Both the position numbers and the translations under genes were made by a program. The notes under the pieces were generated by a model that was not told the origin of the DNA, searched no databases, and worked only from the letters and a program-made list of their open reading frames with translations. From Phymatolithon calcareum (taxonomy: Eukaryota > Rhodophyta > Florideophyceae > Hapalidiales), in assembly GCA_977006965.1 (NCBI GenBank), contig OZ345379.1:186001-250000 (forward strand): a stretch of DNA of 64,000 bases, given 5' to 3'. Shown one piece after another: positions 53,452 to 62,990 of the stretch; positions within the stretch are counted from its first letter, which is position 1; each line of letters starts with the position of its first letter.

Positions 53452-53509
53452 ATTGTAATTCTCTTTTATACAGTACTGTGTACAGTACTGTATAAAAGAG
53501 AATTACAAT
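53452..53509. repeat. perfect palindrome, 28-bp arms, 2-nt centre
   Basis: Arm 53452-53479 runs from ATTGTAATTC to ACAGTACTGT. Its exact complement is 53482-53509. The core carries the TACAGTA/TACTGTA word. Confidence 0.95.
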
Positions 53510-53565
53510 AGTAATCAATTTGAAGTCTGTACAGTACAGTGTACACAGACTTCAAATTGATTACT
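53510..53565. repeat. palindrome, 21-bp perfect arms, 14-nt centre
   Basis: AGTAATCAATTTGAAGTCTG begins the left arm 53510-53530; the exact complement is 53545-53565. It begins on the base after the previous palindrome ends. Confidence 0.94.
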
Positions 53566-53589
53566 ACTTTTATTCTCCAGAATAAAAGT
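53566..53589. repeat. palindrome, 11-bp perfect arms, 2-nt centre
   Basis: ACTTTTATTCT, CC, AGAATAAAAGT. It begins on the base after the second palindrome ends. Confidence 0.92.
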
Positions 53590-54220
53590 AATTCTAAAGA
53601 TGTGTATGATGCACTCCATCTAGAGAATGCTGCCCATATCTCCGATGAGCTCGCACAAGTACAGTACATCCGCAATCTCGACAACAATGTACAGAGAAGA
53701 GTCAACTTGGACTAGACGCAGTCAAGGCGCGTGGCAAAGACCGTCATCATTATACTGCACAGCACTGAATCACTCTGAAAAAGATAACGATAGTACTGTA
53801 CTGTAGTGGATTGCGGTTGGAAGGACTGCAGATCATGATGCTGATCAGCCGCTAGTACGGACGCGCCACAGCTTCCATAAAAATTACTACTGCACGTTCA
53901 CTGCAGTGCATGCTGGCGGTGTCGTACGTGCTGGTACAGTGTGCAGGCACTCGCACCGTGCCTCAAGGTACGAGTTAAGTAAGAAATCAGATAAAAAATC
54001 GAAAATTCCACAATTAAAAATAGTCCGAAATCAAACTCAAGAACTTGTCCCAAATATCATACATACATACTGCAGGCTACAACACCTCATCCTTCCTATT
54101 CCCGATAGAAACGCACACTCTCGAGTACCATCGCCCGCACGCACTCGCGCTGCCCGAATCGCTCTGCGGGCGCCGCCGCACGCCGTTTCCAACTGGCGCC
54201 CTCACCCTAGCCCCCGCGAA

Positions 54221-56707
54221 ATGGAGTCTCCACCGGGCGACTTCAAAACCGCCCTGCGCGCGCGTCTGCTCGACGGCATGATCCGCAAGGTGAAGCCGCC
54301 CGGCGGCGGCTGGAAGGTTCTCGTCGTGGACCGCGAAGCACTGCGCATTCTCGCGGCAGCAGTTGCGCTCGACCGTCTCGTCGATGAGGGTGTCACCATT
54401 GTCGAAATGCTCGATCTTCGCCGCGAGCCGCTTCCGCGTCTTCCGGCCATCTACTTCATCACTCCTTCTGCTGAGTCCATCCAAAATTTCGCTTCGGAGG
54501 AAAAGACGCAGTATAAGGAGTTCCATCTATTCTTCACTTCGCATCTCCCGGACTTCCAACTTGACGTCATTCGTTCAAATCCCGCAGTGCTTCGTCGCGT
54601 CCGATCCCTTGTGGAACTAAACATCCATTTTCTTGCGGCTGAGTCCCGCGTTTTCTCTCTGGATCGTCCGGCCGCATCTCTTCCACAGCTTTTCGGCGCA
54701 CCATATGTTACCGCTAAAGCTGCTATCGAGGAAATGTCCTTAGTCTCCGAGCGTCTCACGGATGCATGCAATCTTATCGCCCCTGAAGCACCGTGGGAAG
54801 TACGCTTCGATGCCGCATCCACCGTGTCGCGCACCGTTGCCAGCCTCGTCAAGGAACAGCTCGATACTGCACGTATCGAACGATCCGCTCGCCAGGTTTC
54901 CGACTCCACTTCCACTTCCGCACCCCAATCTACATCCACATCCGACACCGGTGTGCGTACCCCATCCCGAGCCACGCTCATCGTCCTCGATCGTGCTACG
55001 GACGTTGTATCCCCTCTAATGCATGAGTTTTCCTATCAGGCAATGCTCCACGACTTGGTACGGCTGGACTATCGCAAACCAGGCGGGGCGCACTACACCG
55101 CCAAGGAGCCGGATGCAAATGGCAATAAAAAGGAAATCCCAATCGATGACGAGGAAAAAGATCCTGTGTGGAGTTCCGTTCGCCATCTCTTCATCGAGGC
55201 TGCCCATGACCGTGCTCAAGAATCTCTCCGTCATTTCCTCAATACTGACGCCGCCTACAAGATCGTTGGTAAGGATAACGCTGATGTAGACATCAGCGAT
55301 ATGACGGCTGCAGTCCGCTCTCTCCCCGAGTCCCAGATGCGAGCAGACCGCCATGCCATGCATGTCTCAGCTCTCCGGGATTGTCTTAATCTCTGTTCAT
55401 CACTCCGCCTCACCGATATCGCGGCTGTCGAACAGGACCTCGTTATCGGCCGCCACGCAGACGGCACTCGCGTCCACTCCGACCAGATGCTGGAAACATT
55501 GTCCATAATCCTTAAAGCAGAAGAGATCCCCGTGAACCACCGCGTGCGCACCCTGCTCGTCGCACTGGCAATTGCAGGCGCAGACTCTGTCGCCCTGGGC
55601 GGGGAAGCGTCTCTTCTCGTGAAGTCCCTCGCATTCCGCAGCAAGCTTGCAAAAAGCGGTATATCCTCCACCCTTCCAGGGCTTACCACGGACCTCCGTG
55701 CGAGCATCATGGGACTTGAGCAAATGCTGAGCACTGCCCGCGTGGCCGCCGACGCCCTCGCCGCGCGACATGCGCCGCCGGAGAAGGAACCGAAGAGCAC
55801 CAATGCGTCCGCGGCAATGGCCAACAAACTCCGCAGTAAGCTCAAAGAACGCAAAGCGTACAAGAAGCACGAAAAGGCAACAGCAACACGCCGTCGCCGC
55901 CAGCATCTCGACGATGCTAGCGAGGTGCCGTACGACGTCGCACGATATATTCCGCCTGTGCGTAGCGTCATTGCGGATCTCGTAGGCGATGAACTGGATG
56001 CAACGGCCTTTCCGACAGCTGGCGCTGTGAACGCAGACTCGATCATCAGCGCGCTCGGACGGGTGCATCTCGCAGAGGAGGGGGAGAGGCCTGCGCCCCT
56101 CTCGCTGCCGGCACGGCCGTTGCAGAAAAAGTTTCTGGCGCGCGCCGCAGATGCAACACAAGCTGTGAAATCGATCACAAGGAGCCTTTCGCGAGACTCT
56201 GCAGAACTGGAGGAGGTACCACAAGACGCAGATCCGGATCATCTGTACGTGGTGTTTTTCGCTGGTGGGGTGTGCTATTCGGAGATTCGTGCGGTGTATG
56301 AAGTGTGCCAGAAGCGGAGCGCAAACATCGTTGTGGGCGGATCTCAGATTCTTACTCCGGAGATGTACCTTTCTGCTCTAGGCGGTGTCGCAGACCCCGT
56401 GCTGCGGATTAATGTGCTGCTCCCACCGCTGCCCCTTGAGCTCGCACAGACGCGTGCCGCGACGGAGCGGACGCGAAAAGCTGGGGCTGCGGTCAAGAAG
56501 GAGAGGGAGAAGCCGAAGGGCGCGGTTGCTGGAAGGAGTCAACGTTCGGCGCAGAGTTCGTCACAGAGTTCGACGAAAGGGGCGGGAGGGAAGCGCGTTC
56601 CGGAAAACAACTCGGACTATGACCGGCCGGAAGACGCTGAGGTAGAGGTCGTCACAGGGGTTACGAAGAAGGGATTCGGGCGATTTTTCGGGCGGAAACA
56701 CAAGTAA
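54221..56707 (+). CDS. SEC1: Sec1/Munc18 (SM) family vesicle-fusion protein
   Basis: SM proteins clasp syntaxin/SNARE bundles to drive membrane fusion. The ATG at 54221 (MESPPGDFKTALRARLL) gives 828 aa; the frame is open further upstream but only from a GTG in non-conserved sequence. Signatures are GGGWKVLVVDREALRIL, LPAIYFITPSAESI, YKEFHLFFTSHLPD, LIVLDRATDVVSPLMHEFSY, QAMLHDLV, and near the C-terminus LYVVFFAGGVCYSEIRAVYEV, which favours the Sec1/Munc18 branch over Vps45, Sly1 or Vps33. It is longer than usual because of a Ser/Thr linker (about 230-250), a basic insert (about 525-575) and a ~90-aa basic/Ser-rich tail ending KKGFGRFFGRKHK. Single exon; converges with KMO. Confidence 0.93.
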   Translation: MESPPGDFKTALRARLLDGMIRKVKPPGGGWKVLVVDREALRILAAAVALDRLVDEGVTIVEMLDLRREPLPRLPAIYFITPSAESIQNFASEEKTQYKEFHLFFTSHLPDFQLDVIRSNPAVLRRVRSLVELNIHFLAAESRVFSLDRPAASLPQLFGAPYVTAKAAIEEMSLVSERLTDACNLIAPEAPWEVRFDAASTVSRTVASLVKEQLDTARIERSARQVSDSTSTSAPQSTSTSDTGVRTPSRATLIVLDRATDVVSPLMHEFSYQAMLHDLVRLDYRKPGGAHYTAKEPDANGNKKEIPIDDEEKDPVWSSVRHLFIEAAHDRAQESLRHFLNTDAAYKIVGKDNADVDISDMTAAVRSLPESQMRADRHAMHVSALRDCLNLCSSLRLTDIAAVEQDLVIGRHADGTRVHSDQMLETLSIILKAEEIPVNHRVRTLLVALAIAGADSVALGGEASLLVKSLAFRSKLAKSGISSTLPGLTTDLRASIMGLEQMLSTARVAADALAARHAPPEKEPKSTNASAAMANKLRSKLKERKAYKKHEKATATRRRRQHLDDASEVPYDVARYIPPVRSVIADLVGDELDATAFPTAGAVNADSIISALGRVHLAEEGERPAPLSLPARPLQKKFLARAADATQAVKSITRSLSRDSAELEEVPQDADPDHLYVVFFAGGVCYSEIRAVYEVCQKRSANIVVGGSQILTPEMYLSALGGVADPVLRINVLLPPLPLELAQTRAATERTRKAGAAVKKEREKPKGAVAGRSQRSAQSSSQSSTKGAGGKRVPENNSDYDRPEDAEVEVVTGVTKKGFGRFFGRKHK

Positions 56708-56863
56708 TTAAGATACACTACAGCAGCAACAGTGTTCCAGTTCTGGGAGACGTTGTGATGTCCTGACTGACTATATTTATTTATTGAAGTGCTTCGATGC
56801 GCGATAAGAGGACTTACTTTTATACAGCATTAGTAATTGCATATGCTTTCTTTCTATTTCACA

Positions 56864-58231
56864 CTACTTATCAGTGCCAGCTTGGCGCCCGGCGCAATAA
56901 CCCGCTCTGACTGCCACACTAATCACCACCGCCGCTGTAGCGACTTTAGCAGTTCGTGTCAACGCCTTGTCTTGCGCCTCTGCGCGCTGTAGCGCCTCCT
57001 TGTACGGGATATTTGAGAAGGAAATCATGGAGTAAAGCGGAAGCCAGTATTTCGGAAACAGTCGATTGATCCACAACCCCACTTTGCGCCGAAACACAAG
57101 CCCGGGTTGCGCAGTTCGAGACGCCATATCGATATAGTTATCCAATGCAAGATCTGCCATGATATCCACATTCTGCTTCCTCGCACGCGTGAATTCCGCA
57201 AGCACACCGCCAACATCGCGACCGTGTGCGTCGAACAATTCGGCGAGAATGCGACAATCCTCAAACCCTGCGTTGCACCCCTGCCCATAAAACGGAACCA
57301 TTGCATGAGCCGCATCACCGACAAGAACAACCTTATCCTCAAAATGATACGGTTTACATCGCACAGTGAGCAACGATGGAGATGGAGCGTTGAGAAAGTC
57401 CGTAGCAAGCTGCGGCATATGTGAAATAGCGTCTGGAAAATTAGATCGGAAGAAAGTCTCAATCTCTCCTTCTTCCCTCAATCTGTTAAAATCCTTCCGA
57501 TCCATAAACAGCGTACATGTGAAACTGCCACTCGCATTCGGCAGCGCAATCAGCATATACCGATGTCTCGGCCATATGTGCAACCATTCCGGCGGCATCA
57601 ATTCCGACCCACGAGCGTCCAGTTGTAACTCCTTATATGCCGCCGGGATATATTGTTGAGAATAGTCAAACATATCCTGCCGCATGAACGCGGCACGCAC
57701 GCGTGAAAACGTCCCGTCCGCACCGACAATGAAATCACCCCTCGCCTCAACCTCCCTCCCATCCGCGACCGCGAATCGCGCACTCGCTTCGCGCAACGAG
57801 ACAGACACGCACTTGTGCTTGAAGTGAACGGTCACGCCATTTGCACGCGTGCATGCACGGAGTAACAGCGCATTCAGCGCGCCGCGCGGCACAGACAATA
57901 GGTGCTCACCGGGCTGCCCGTACCGCTGCAGCGCGATCGGGCCGGATACGGGGTGCACGCAGCGACCGTGCATCGGCACGCCGAGCGCACGCACCGGCTC
58001 TGCGAGTCCGGCAGCGGCGAGCGCGGTCAGGCCGCGCGTTGACAGCGCGAGATTTATGGATCGATGCGCGTCGGCATCGGGCGGGCGAGTCGCGGGATCG
58101 ACCCGGTATTCGTACACATCCACGATAAAGCCGCGCTGCGCAAGCAGCAGACTGGTGAGGCAGCCTGCGAGTCCGGCACCGATCACAATCACTTGCGCCT
58201 TTTTCTGATCCGCCGGTCCTGCAGGAGACAT
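56864..58231 (-). CDS. KMO: kynurenine 3-monooxygenase
   Basis: FAD-dependent hydroxylase making 3-hydroxykynurenine from kynurenine with NADPH and O2, in tryptophan degradation towards NAD. 455 aa, single exon. The dinucleotide fold VIVIGAGLAGCLTSLLLAQ is at the N-terminus. The KMO-specific DAHRSINLALSTRGL and GVPMHGRCVHP follow. DFIVGADGTFSRVR and VVLVGDAAHAMVPFYGQG (then CNAGFEDC) are the flavin-binding and substrate motifs. The C-terminus has a hydrophobic stretch (VATAAVVISVAVRAGY), matching the outer-mitochondrial-membrane anchor of KMO. It ends 156 bp from the Sec1 stop, tail to tail. Confidence 0.95.
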   Translation of the reverse strand: MSPAGPADQKKAQVIVIGAGLAGCLTSLLLAQRGFIVDVYEYRVDPATRPPDADAHRSINLALSTRGLTALAAAGLAEPVRALGVPMHGRCVHPVSGPIALQRYGQPGEHLLSVPRGALNALLLRACTRANGVTVHFKHKCVSVSLREASARFAVADGREVEARGDFIVGADGTFSRVRAAFMRQDMFDYSQQYIPAAYKELQLDARGSELMPPEWLHIWPRHRYMLIALPNASGSFTCTLFMDRKDFNRLREEGEIETFFRSNFPDAISHMPQLATDFLNAPSPSLLTVRCKPYHFEDKVVLVGDAAHAMVPFYGQGCNAGFEDCRILAELFDAHGRDVGGVLAEFTRARKQNVDIMADLALDNYIDMASRTAQPGLVFRRKVGLWINRLFPKYWLPLYSMISFSNIPYKEALQRAEAQDKALTRTAKVATAAVVISVAVRAGYCAGRQAGTDK

Positions 58232-58700
58232 TGTGCGAAATGTGGAACGCAGCTACAGAATGGGATTATGCAGCGTTGGAGTGACGGATTGAGTGCGGAA
58301 GAAACCTTCAATGCGGCGGCGCTGTCTATTCTGTTTATTATTGCACGGACGAAAACTGCCTCTTGATTTCTGCAGGGCAAAGGAGCACTTGATCGCTACA
58401 TGACATGTAAGGAACATGTAAGTGTGGCCTTTTTTTCATCCATTCCACATAATTTATGGTACACTTTCTTTATGACCAAGCATAAAGATTTCAATCGCCA
58501 CGAACCAGCTTCTCCTATCGCCATCAACAGGAAAGGTTCAATAATTTCCATCCGGAATTGAATGCGGGAAGACTGGTCATCGGCTTCGGCGTGGAAAAAT
58601 TACTAAGCGCACATCCTTGGCGGCCTATTTCTCAGACATTTTCAAACAATTCCGCAAACTCCTCCACATGTTACGCCATCCAATGCGACGACATGCAATC
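58232..58700. other. intergenic between eRF1 3' end and KMO start
   Basis: No gene recognised. It should hold the KMO promoter. Confidence 0.4.
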
Positions 58701-60035
58701 TTACGCAAGCAAATCCTCCCAGTCCTCATCCTCCGAAGGCTCCTCGTACACCTCAAAGTTGACTTCATAGCGCATGAGCCCACCAATGCCACCAAACCCT
58801 TGTACAAACTGTGCGCCCTCCTGCGACCTATCCGTCACAATTTCCAGAGTCGTTCCGAAGTCCTTGTAGTGTGCTGCTAGCCAATCCACAAACAACTCGG
58901 GTTCACCAGATTCAAGGTCAACCCCAGTCTCAGGGTCGACAAAATTAGTCATGTCCTGCATCTCTTCCTTGCTGAGAATCTTAATCTCCATTGTTCCCGC
59001 CTGCGGGTTTTTCAATTCCACTCGTTTGTGCTCCATATTCTCCCAAATGATCAGGATTTCCACAGCGCCCTGCTCCAAAGCACGCATCGTATCCTTAACA
59101 CCGAAGCAATACTTATTGGTATCTTTTGAAATTTCGTCAAAATAGCGCTGCACAAGCTTCTTCTCCTGGATAAACTTCACGTTGCCTAGAGTCTCCGCGG
59201 AGAGATCGATGGCTTGGTTAAACCCGTTTTCGCCACCATAGCTTACATCAACTGTCTTCAGCACCTTGGCTTTCAGCCGCTGATCGAATATCTCCGACGT
59301 ATACAGGTCCGTCTTGAACCCGGCAGAACCTGCCAGAATGATACCCGTTACGTTCACGCGCTGACCATCCGGGATGTAGTGCGTCACAGCCCATTCGGCG
59401 ACTTTCCGCACAAAGTTATGGCGCTTCTCTTCCCTGAGACGCGCGAAACGCACAGCAGACTGTCCTCCGCGACCGTGTTTTTTCGGCAGATCCACCGCAA
59501 ACTTGTGCAACACCGTTCGCGTGTTACCGGAAAGCAACCCAAACAGCGCACCGTTACCATCCATGACGATGAATCCAAATTTCTCGTCGGATTCAAGCAA
59601 ACTCGCCAAGGCCTCCGTATGGAATTTATTGTCGCACAAGTACAACGACGTATTGATCGGCTTGAAGGGCTCAAAATCGTACAGGACCTCACGTTCCTTG
59701 TTCTGATCGTTAATGATGGTCCCGCAGTAAATCACAAGGCCATTTGTCGGCACCTTGGGGTACAGCTTGAGCCGCTGTTGTGTGGACGTGATGGCGCTCA
59801 ACACCGACTGCCGATTCACACGCGACTTAATGTTGGACGCCGTGCCGTACTCGTCCGCGAGCATTTTGTTGACACGACTTGTTTGATCGCGCGGCGGGAT
59901 GATTAGCGAAATCATGCTCGTTCCGTTTCCGCGGGCTTGCTCCAGCGCCTTGATCACCTTCTTAATCTTCCAGACTTGAACGGCGCGGTCTCCATCATCC
60001 TCCTCTTGAGCAGACTTGCCCTTCTCTCCACCCAT
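58701..60035 (-). CDS. eRF1: eukaryotic peptide chain release factor 1 (eRF1)
   Basis: Recognises all three stop codons in the ribosomal A site and triggers peptide release. 444 aa from the ATG at 60033-60035 ([10 protein letters not shown]); a GTG two codons earlier is not needed. Key motifs sit seven residues after the human positions: TASNIKS (NIKS 68-71) and YLCDNKF (132-138) for stop-codon reading, and GRGGQ (GGQ 190-192) for catalysis. The C-terminal domain binding eRF3 ends in an acidic [10 protein letters not shown]. All decoding motifs are canonical, so the standard genetic code is expected. Single exon. Confidence 0.98.
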   Translation of the reverse strand: MGGEKGKSAQEEDDGDRAVQVWKIKKVIKALEQARGNGTSMISLIIPPRDQTSRVNKMLADEYGTASNIKSRVNRQSVLSAITSTQQRLKLYPKVPTNGLVIYCGTIINDQNKEREVLYDFEPFKPINTSLYLCDNKFHTEALASLLESDEKFGFIVMDGNGALFGLLSGNTRTVLHKFAVDLPKKHGRGGQSAVRFARLREEKRHNFVRKVAEWAVTHYIPDGQRVNVTGIILAGSAGFKTDLYTSEIFDQRLKAKVLKTVDVSYGGENGFNQAIDLSAETLGNVKFIQEKKLVQRYFDEISKDTNKYCFGVKDTMRALEQGAVEILIIWENMEHKRVELKNPQAGTMEIKILSKEEMQDMTNFVDPETGVDLESGEPELFVDWLAAHYKDFGTTLEIVTDRSQEGAQFVQGFGGIGGLMRYEVNFEVYEEPSEDEDWEDLLA

Positions 60036-60448
60036 TTTCACAATGGGATACCAGCAGAAATGCCGCCGACAAGGTTCGTTTCTAGCTCACGAACGATTGC
60101 GGTGAGATTCGGTGACCTGCCTTCCGAACAGAAATACAGTATAAGGACGGCGCCCGAGAGTGCAGGTTAAAGATGATTTATTCTCAATTTCGCCGCACCG
60201 ACAGCGCACTGTAGACTGGCTGTACAGCGAGACCGGCCTGGATTGAAGAGAAATAGAATCATAACAGCACTTCACGATGATACACGTGGATACTGCAGCA
60301 ACACGTGTGATTATTGTCGATCCTTAATTTTTTTGGATATTTCTAACAAGAAGCTGGTTTTTAAACCAGCTTCTTGTACTTCTAACTGGGAGCATTTTCT
60401 TCTGCTTTTTTACTTTCTGGATCATCACTTTTGTATGGTTTAACAGGT
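60036..60448. other. eRF1 upstream region with a palindrome
   Basis: ACAAGAAGCTGGTTT (60346-60360) and its exact complement (60363-60377) are separated by TT. No gene recognised. Confidence 0.55.
60346..60377. repeat. perfect palindrome, 15-bp arms, 2-nt centre
   Basis: Left arm ACAAGAAGCTGGTTT, centre TT, right arm its exact complement. Confidence 0.92.
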
Positions 60449-61250
60449 TTAAGGACCTACATCCCCATCTTAGATTTTCACTTTTATTTTTTATGAGCTT
60501 GGGCATCCGAGAAGCTCATTGGACACTTTCTGTTATGGCACTACATAATTGGCTAAGCAAAAAAAAGTCCTCGCGCCGTGGAAACTTTTTCTAGAAATTC
60601 TCAGCAGAGGGTTCCTTCGAAAATCGGGACAGCTCCTTAAACGCGCAGTTTAAGACCACTTCCTGATCCGTTCTTCGCATTTAGAAAACTATTATAGAAA
60701 GCCAAGAATGTAGGTTATCCAAAAATCAAAAAAGGGGATGAAATAAGGAGTGTAGAGCACTTTTCGAAATTCTGATCTTGAAAAAGAATCGCCTACAAAG
60801 ATGGACAATTATCTCGAAAAGGACTCGATGAATTTCTTATTGCCTCGGTCAAAAGTTTCGAATGGTTGTAGACTAACACAGGAATACTGCAAATTTGGTA
60901 AAATCGAACGTCTAGATGGCAAAAAAGTTCGCGCCGCGAGACCAAAAGTTTTTTAAAATCGGCAAAGGAACAGACGAAAAATATAGTAAAATTCACGTTG
61001 CGCCCCGACGAGAAGCTGAAACTGTTCGGAGGAAACACAGTAAGCATTTTTCTGTAATGATTGATTAGAGCCGAACATTGGAAACTTTTGCTGACTTCAT
61101 ATTTGAAAATATTTCACTTGTTTCTACAAATTTTCTTGAAACTGGATGCAGTCCCGTTGGTGCAAACGAAATAATTAAAATTTTCATCCAGTTTATGAGC
61201 ATTGTTTCGGCCAGTGAGAGCGCTTCAAAGATGGGGAAGTAGGTCCTTAA
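60449..61250. mobile_element. TTAA-bounded TIR element (piggyBac-type MITE)
   Basis: TTAAGGACCTACATCCCCAT starts at 60449 and its inverted counterpart ends at 61250 (CTTCCCC in place of CATCCCC on the complement). The 23-bp repeats differ at one base and begin with TTAA, the target duplicated by piggyBac transposons. The interior is AT-rich and noncoding. This family has different ends from the element at 25419-26715. Confidence 0.75.
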
Positions 61251-62990
61251 CTAATAAAAAAACCTGTAAAAAATATATAGTATACTAAAGTCAGAAAAAT
61301 TAGGAAGATAAATTCTTGTTCTCTGGAACTTTAGTTGGATTAATCTTTATTACGTCTTCTTTAGTTTTCAAAATTAGCCAGGCGCCTTTCCAAATGTGAT
61401 GTCCCGATGTCTATGAAGGAGCACCTACCAGTATAATAGCTATTTTTGGTCGAGTTTCGAGACATAAAGATTTTTCTAGTTTTACTAACCTTGATGGGTG
61501 AATTCATGATGATCATGCGTGGGTGCAGCTACGATCCCATAGCCGCCCGTTATCAAAATGAAACCAGTCCTCCTCTACGGTCCGGTGATACCGAAAAATG
61601 GCCTCGTGCCCACGTTCTACTCTAACAGCGTACTTCAGTTTAAAAACCGTCTGCTCTGGCACGCGACTGTTTTCCAGCTACCTAATTGCGAAATTAGTCA
61701 TTGTGTACGGTAATTTTCAAACTTTCGTCACGATAAAGCCACTCATCGATGTCGTCGACTTTATCTACATATATGATCACATATCCGCGAAATTTCTCGA
61801 ACTTGGACAATTGCCCCGTGGAGACTCTTTAAGGACAATCCAGCTCTGTTTGCCAATGCTTCACCATTGGCTCAACCATATTCTGGTGCCCATAGAATAA
61901 TCCCCAATTTTCCTCACAACTCCTGAAAAGCCCTCCAAATGTTTCAGCTGATTTTCGCACCGTTGGAAGAAAAGTAGAAAGCGCATACAATTTTTAGACA
62001 TAAGGTCTGCTACTTTTAAGTGGCAGACCTTATAAAATTCAGAATTGGCCCATGCAGGATGGGTGAGGTCCTTGTGATGCAGTCTACTGAGCTCCAGAAG
62101 AGGAAGGCGAGGCCACCTGCACGAGCTTTTTGGACTTAAGTCGACACTTCCTGAACATGCTAAAATCCTATCTGTACGTACGCAAATGGCTCGATCTCTC
62201 TCGACAAACTGACTAACTTGAAGAGAGCTGAATAGTCTAGTATAAAAAAGCGTGGCACACATTTTTCTTAACAGATTTATTAGAATCCCACAGAGCCTTG
62301 CGAGCTCTCTTTTTCTTTTTTCTATTCCTCACTGACGACTTCAGTTGGAACTTGCGAAGCACGCAAACGAGTAATGATACTGTAATGATAGCCGATAATG
62401 CAGCTATCACCTGCCCGACAAGGCCATCGGAAGCCTTCAGAGAAAGTCTATTTACTTGAAGTATTCTTCTGCTAAATATCGACCTATTAATACAAGACTG
62501 TTCGAGGAGGGCTCCAATGATATGCCATTGCTCGAAAATCTTGCTTGACACGTTCTTCTATTCAAAAGTTTCATATCTTCCTGCTCTACATCGCTGACTG
62601 TCGCAATATTGCAATGATTTTGCTCAATCTGAAAGACGTCAAGCATCAGAAAGTCATTTACTCACCTTATCTCCTGGATCATCATTGCCGCTGAGGGCTA
62701 AAATCGCTTTACATCTCTGACGAATCGTTATGTCAATTTTTGTCCCTCCTTCGACAAATAGTTCGTAGAGGAATGTACTAAAACACCGCGAATTCAAGTT
62801 TCCCGCAACCTCTAGCGACAAAAATAATTTTTATTGTACTTGTCCAATTTGAAAATACCTTAGTCTCGTTGTAGAACGCGATGAAGTGGCATCACTTTTT
62901 CCCGCACGCTACCACATTGTGTCGAGAAAGGATCGCGGGCATCCGCTGCGTGAACGCAACTCAGAAGGCAGAACATTCCCGCCGATATGT
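61251..62990. other. AT-rich gene-free stretch
   Basis: Short frames up to 133 codons show no family resemblance. A palindrome of 16-bp arms with one mismatch and a TT centre is at 62000-62033 (ATAAGGTCTGC..GCAGACCTTAT). Confidence 0.5.

Larger units (their letters stand above)
52964..54220. other. intergenic with hairpin cluster
   Basis: Contains a short TATG tandem repeat (about 53110-53135) and the hairpin cluster 53373-53589. The stretch 53906-54220 is open in frame with Sec1 but starts at GTG and looks like 5' UTR. Confidence 0.5.

Noticed and set aside
53906-54220. N-terminal extension of Sec1
   Set aside because: Begins at a GTG, lacks SM-family similarity and has the composition of noncoding DNA; the ATG at 54221 starts just before the conserved fold.
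55255-56178. 307-codon frame on minus
   Set aside because: Lies wholly antisense to the Sec1 coding region; it is a codon-bias shadow with no family resemblance.
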